NCBI GenBank assembly: GCA_017395275.1
Contig: JAFPVN010000027.1
Coordinates: 1 to 8,677 of the forward strand
Reading direction: 5' to 3'
From: Candidatus Methanomethylophilaceae archaeon
GTDB lineage: Archaea > Thermoplasmatota > Thermoplasmata > Methanomassiliicoccales > Methanomethylophilaceae
DNA length: 8,677 bases
The notes under the pieces were generated by a model. The model was given only the letters and a program-made list of their open reading frames with translations. It made no database searches and was not told where the DNA came from. Positions 7,098 to 8,677 of the stretch are shown in pieces (within the stretch, counting starts at the first letter, position 1; every line of letters begins with the position of its first letter). Both the position numbers and the translations under genes were made by a program.

Positions 7098-7118
7098 GGG
7101 ACGGGCCGGGCCCGTCCC
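7098..7118 (-). terminator. Strong GC hairpin just after the symporter stop
   Basis: The arms GGGACGGGCC and GGCCCGTCCC pair perfectly around one central base, so the real hairpin would have about 8-9 bp and a small loop. It starts two bases after the symporter TGA. On the minus strand it is followed by CAACCCTTTAATT, a weak T-run. Terminator or mRNA 3'-end stabiliser of the symporter transcript is the likely role. Confidence 0.5.
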
Positions 7119-7120
7119 GC

Positions 7121-8677
7121 TCATTCAGTCTCGGGCACTCCGATGTATTTCAGCGCCTGGATGAACACGGCAGCGAACACGAACGCGGGCACGCATATGG
7201 TCCAGCTGATACCGGTGACATAAGCACCGACGAACGCCAGCAGGGCGATCCCGGTGAGTCCCGCGGTCAGGGTGCGCCTGCTCATCATGTCGTCGTAGAA
7301 CATCGCGATGACCGCGATGACTCCGAGTCCGATGAAGACGTACTGTCCGATGTTGTGGGCGGCGAAGCTCTTGTCCAGGAATCCCATGACCATGAGCCCT
7401 ACGCCCGCTCCGATGAGCAGTATGCCGGCGAACTCCGCGAACTGCGAGTTCCTGGCCCTGATGAGTCCGTATCCGAACAGTGCCAGGAAGAATCCTCCGA
7501 CGAACGTGGCGATGAACGCGCACACCTCCGTGCCTCCGGTGATGACCGAGAGGTCGGAGAGGGTGACCGCATCCGCATCCATTCCGGAGATGACGATGGC
7601 GAACCCGAGTCCGATGGCGAAGATCGCCGCGGCGATGGTTCCCATGAGGCTGACGAATCCGGAGCCGATCTTCAGGCCGTTCTTCCTGCACTCCTCGTCC
7701 ACCGCGTCGAAGGTCGCGTCGGATTCCTCATCGGGCTTGCCGGTGAGCAGGCTCACGACCACGATGGCGATGAATGCGAACACGAATCCGGGCAGGAGCT
7801 CGTAGAGTCCGGTGACGGGTGTGTCCATGATGAACTGCTTGGTGATGATACCGCTCCTGAAGAAGGTGTTCCACAGGACGACGGTCAGGAATCCGGTGAG
7901 GATACCCGCGACCGCTCCCTTACCGTTGGTCCTCTTCCAGAACAGCGAGAGGATCATGAGCGGACCGAACGCGGCACCGAATCCTCCCCATGCGAAGGAC
8001 ACGAGGTTCATGATCGAGCTCTCGGGGTCCAGCGCGATGAGCGCGGCGACGATGGCGATGACGATGATGATTGCCCTGGAGATCCATACGAGCTTCTCCT
8101 CGGCGACGTCCTTGCCCTTGAAGTGCTTGTAGATGTCGTTGCTGACGGCGGACGAGGCCACGAGCAGCTGGGAGTCCGAGGTGCTCATGACCGCGGCCAT
8201 CAGAGCGGCGAACAGCACACCTGCGAGAGCGGGCACGCTGACCGCCCAGATGGTGTTGACAGCCTTGATGAATATGAGCTCTGGGTTGAATCCGTCGATG
8301 GTGGTACCGTCGGCCGCGATGAGTCCCTCGCTGGCCGCCCATGCCCTTCCGATCAGACCGATCATACAGGCGCATGTGAGTGAGATGACCACCCAAACGG
8401 TGGCCACGCGCCTGGAGATCCTGATCTCGTCGGGGTTCTTGATGGACATGTAACGCACGGCGATGTGGGGCATACCGAAGTAACCGAGTCCCCATGCCAG
8501 ACCCGACACGATCGCGATCCATCCGCAGGAGATGAAGTCCAGCGAGAATCCGGGGTCGGTACCGGTGATGGCCTTGACGGCCTCCGTCGCCTCGTGCACG
8601 CCTCCCAGCTGGTCCGTGAGCGCCAGCGGGATGATGATGATCAGCTTCCAGAAAGCATATTCAAAGGTGGTGACCAC
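7121..8677 (-). CDS. PutP-like Na+/solute symporter (SSS family) with C-terminal membrane extension (5' partial)
   Basis: 518 residues are visible; the N-terminus lies beyond the right edge. The GTG at 8677 is only the first in-frame codon, not a believable start. The sodium:solute symporter (LeuT-fold) identity comes from WGLGYFGMPHIAVRYMSI (62-79), the following basic RISRRVATVWVVI, and AAVMSTSDSQLLVASSAVSNDIY (161-183). The MST of that last segment aligns with the Ser/Thr pair that helps bind Na+ in E. coli PutP. ELLPGFVFAFIAIVVVSLLTGKP (293-315) is the usual last helix. The match is closest to proline/PutP-type members, but substrate is uncertain. PutP normally ends soon after that point. 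Here a polar linker (about 313-336) leads into about 180 more residues with roughly six hydrophobic segments. By alignment to PutP, about 170 residues are missing and the full protein would be near 690. A hairpin follows the stop. Confidence 0.9.
   Translation of the reverse strand: MVTTFEYAFWKLIIIIPLALTDQLGGVHEATEAVKAITGTDPGFSLDFISCGWIAIVSGLAWGLGYFGMPHIAVRYMSIKNPDEIRISRRVATVWVVISLTCACMIGLIGRAWAASEGLIAADGTTIDGFNPELIFIKAVNTIWAVSVPALAGVLFAALMAAVMSTSDSQLLVASSAVSNDIYKHFKGKDVAEEKLVWISRAIIIVIAIVAALIALDPESSIMNLVSFAWGGFGAAFGPLMILSLFWKRTNGKGAVAGILTGFLTVVLWNTFFRSGIITKQFIMDTPVTGLYELLPGFVFAFIAIVVVSLLTGKPDEESDATFDAVDEECRKNGLKIGSGFVSLMGTIAAAIFAIGLGFAIVISGMDADAVTLSDLSVITGGTEVCAFIATFVGGFFLALFGYGLIRARNSQFAEFAGILLIGAGVGLMVMGFLDKSFAAHNIGQYVFIGLGVIAVIAMFYDDMMSRRTLTAGLTGIALLAFVGAYVTGISWTICVPAFVFAAVFIQALKYIGVPETE

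Noticed and set aside
8045..8075. Repetitive gatggcgatgacgatg string, considered as a repeat or minisatellite
   Set aside because: It is the reverse complement of Ile/Val/Ala-rich transmembrane codons in the symporter, with no exact repeat unit.
7355..8383. Plus-strand open frame (342 codons), very acidic and rich in E, D, G and H
   Set aside because: It is the mirror of hydrophobic symporter codons (GCG, ATC and GTC read backwards give R, D and E-rich strings). There is no start signal or motif.

Overview
The window looks like a stretch of a GC-rich archaeal chromosome. Three things point to archaea: a separate three-subunit (PurS, PurL, PurQ) formylglycinamidine ribonucleotide synthase, a CTP-type (DUF120) riboflavin kinase fused to a helix-turn-helix domain, and promoter-like sequences of BRE/TATA type. 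A euryarchaeon of the Thermoplasmata / Methanomassiliicoccales type would fit the GC content and protein style. That placement is an inference, and no marker gene in the window proves it.

Layout. The plus strand (1-5887) carries five genes: the end of purS, purL, purQ, a multi-pass membrane protein of GT-C glycosyltransferase type, and a secreted or membrane-anchored protein of unknown function. All four junctions are exact 4-base ATGA overlaps, so this reads as one tightly coupled operon. It joins purine synthesis to what may be a cell-envelope glycosylation pair. Its promoter lies left of the window.

The minus strand (8677-5888) carries three genes, listed in transcription order: a PutP-like Na+/solute symporter cut off at its N-terminus by the window edge, a small four-helix membrane protein, and an RbkR-like regulator/riboflavin kinase. 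Each of the last two has its own plausible promoter, and candidate terminator hairpins follow the first two, so these look like separate transcription units. The plus operon and rbkR converge with no bases between their stop codons.

Points most worth a second look are these. A perfect 6+5+6 palindrome sits between the TATA box and start codon of rbkR and is a candidate autoregulatory operator. The symporter has an extra C-terminal membrane domain of about 190 residues, and the neighbouring small membrane protein resembles that domain in layout. The ATGA chain places a GT-C enzyme and a secreted protein in a purine operon. No mobile elements, CRISPR arrays, tRNA or rRNA genes were seen. There is no gene-free stretch longer than about 140 bases.
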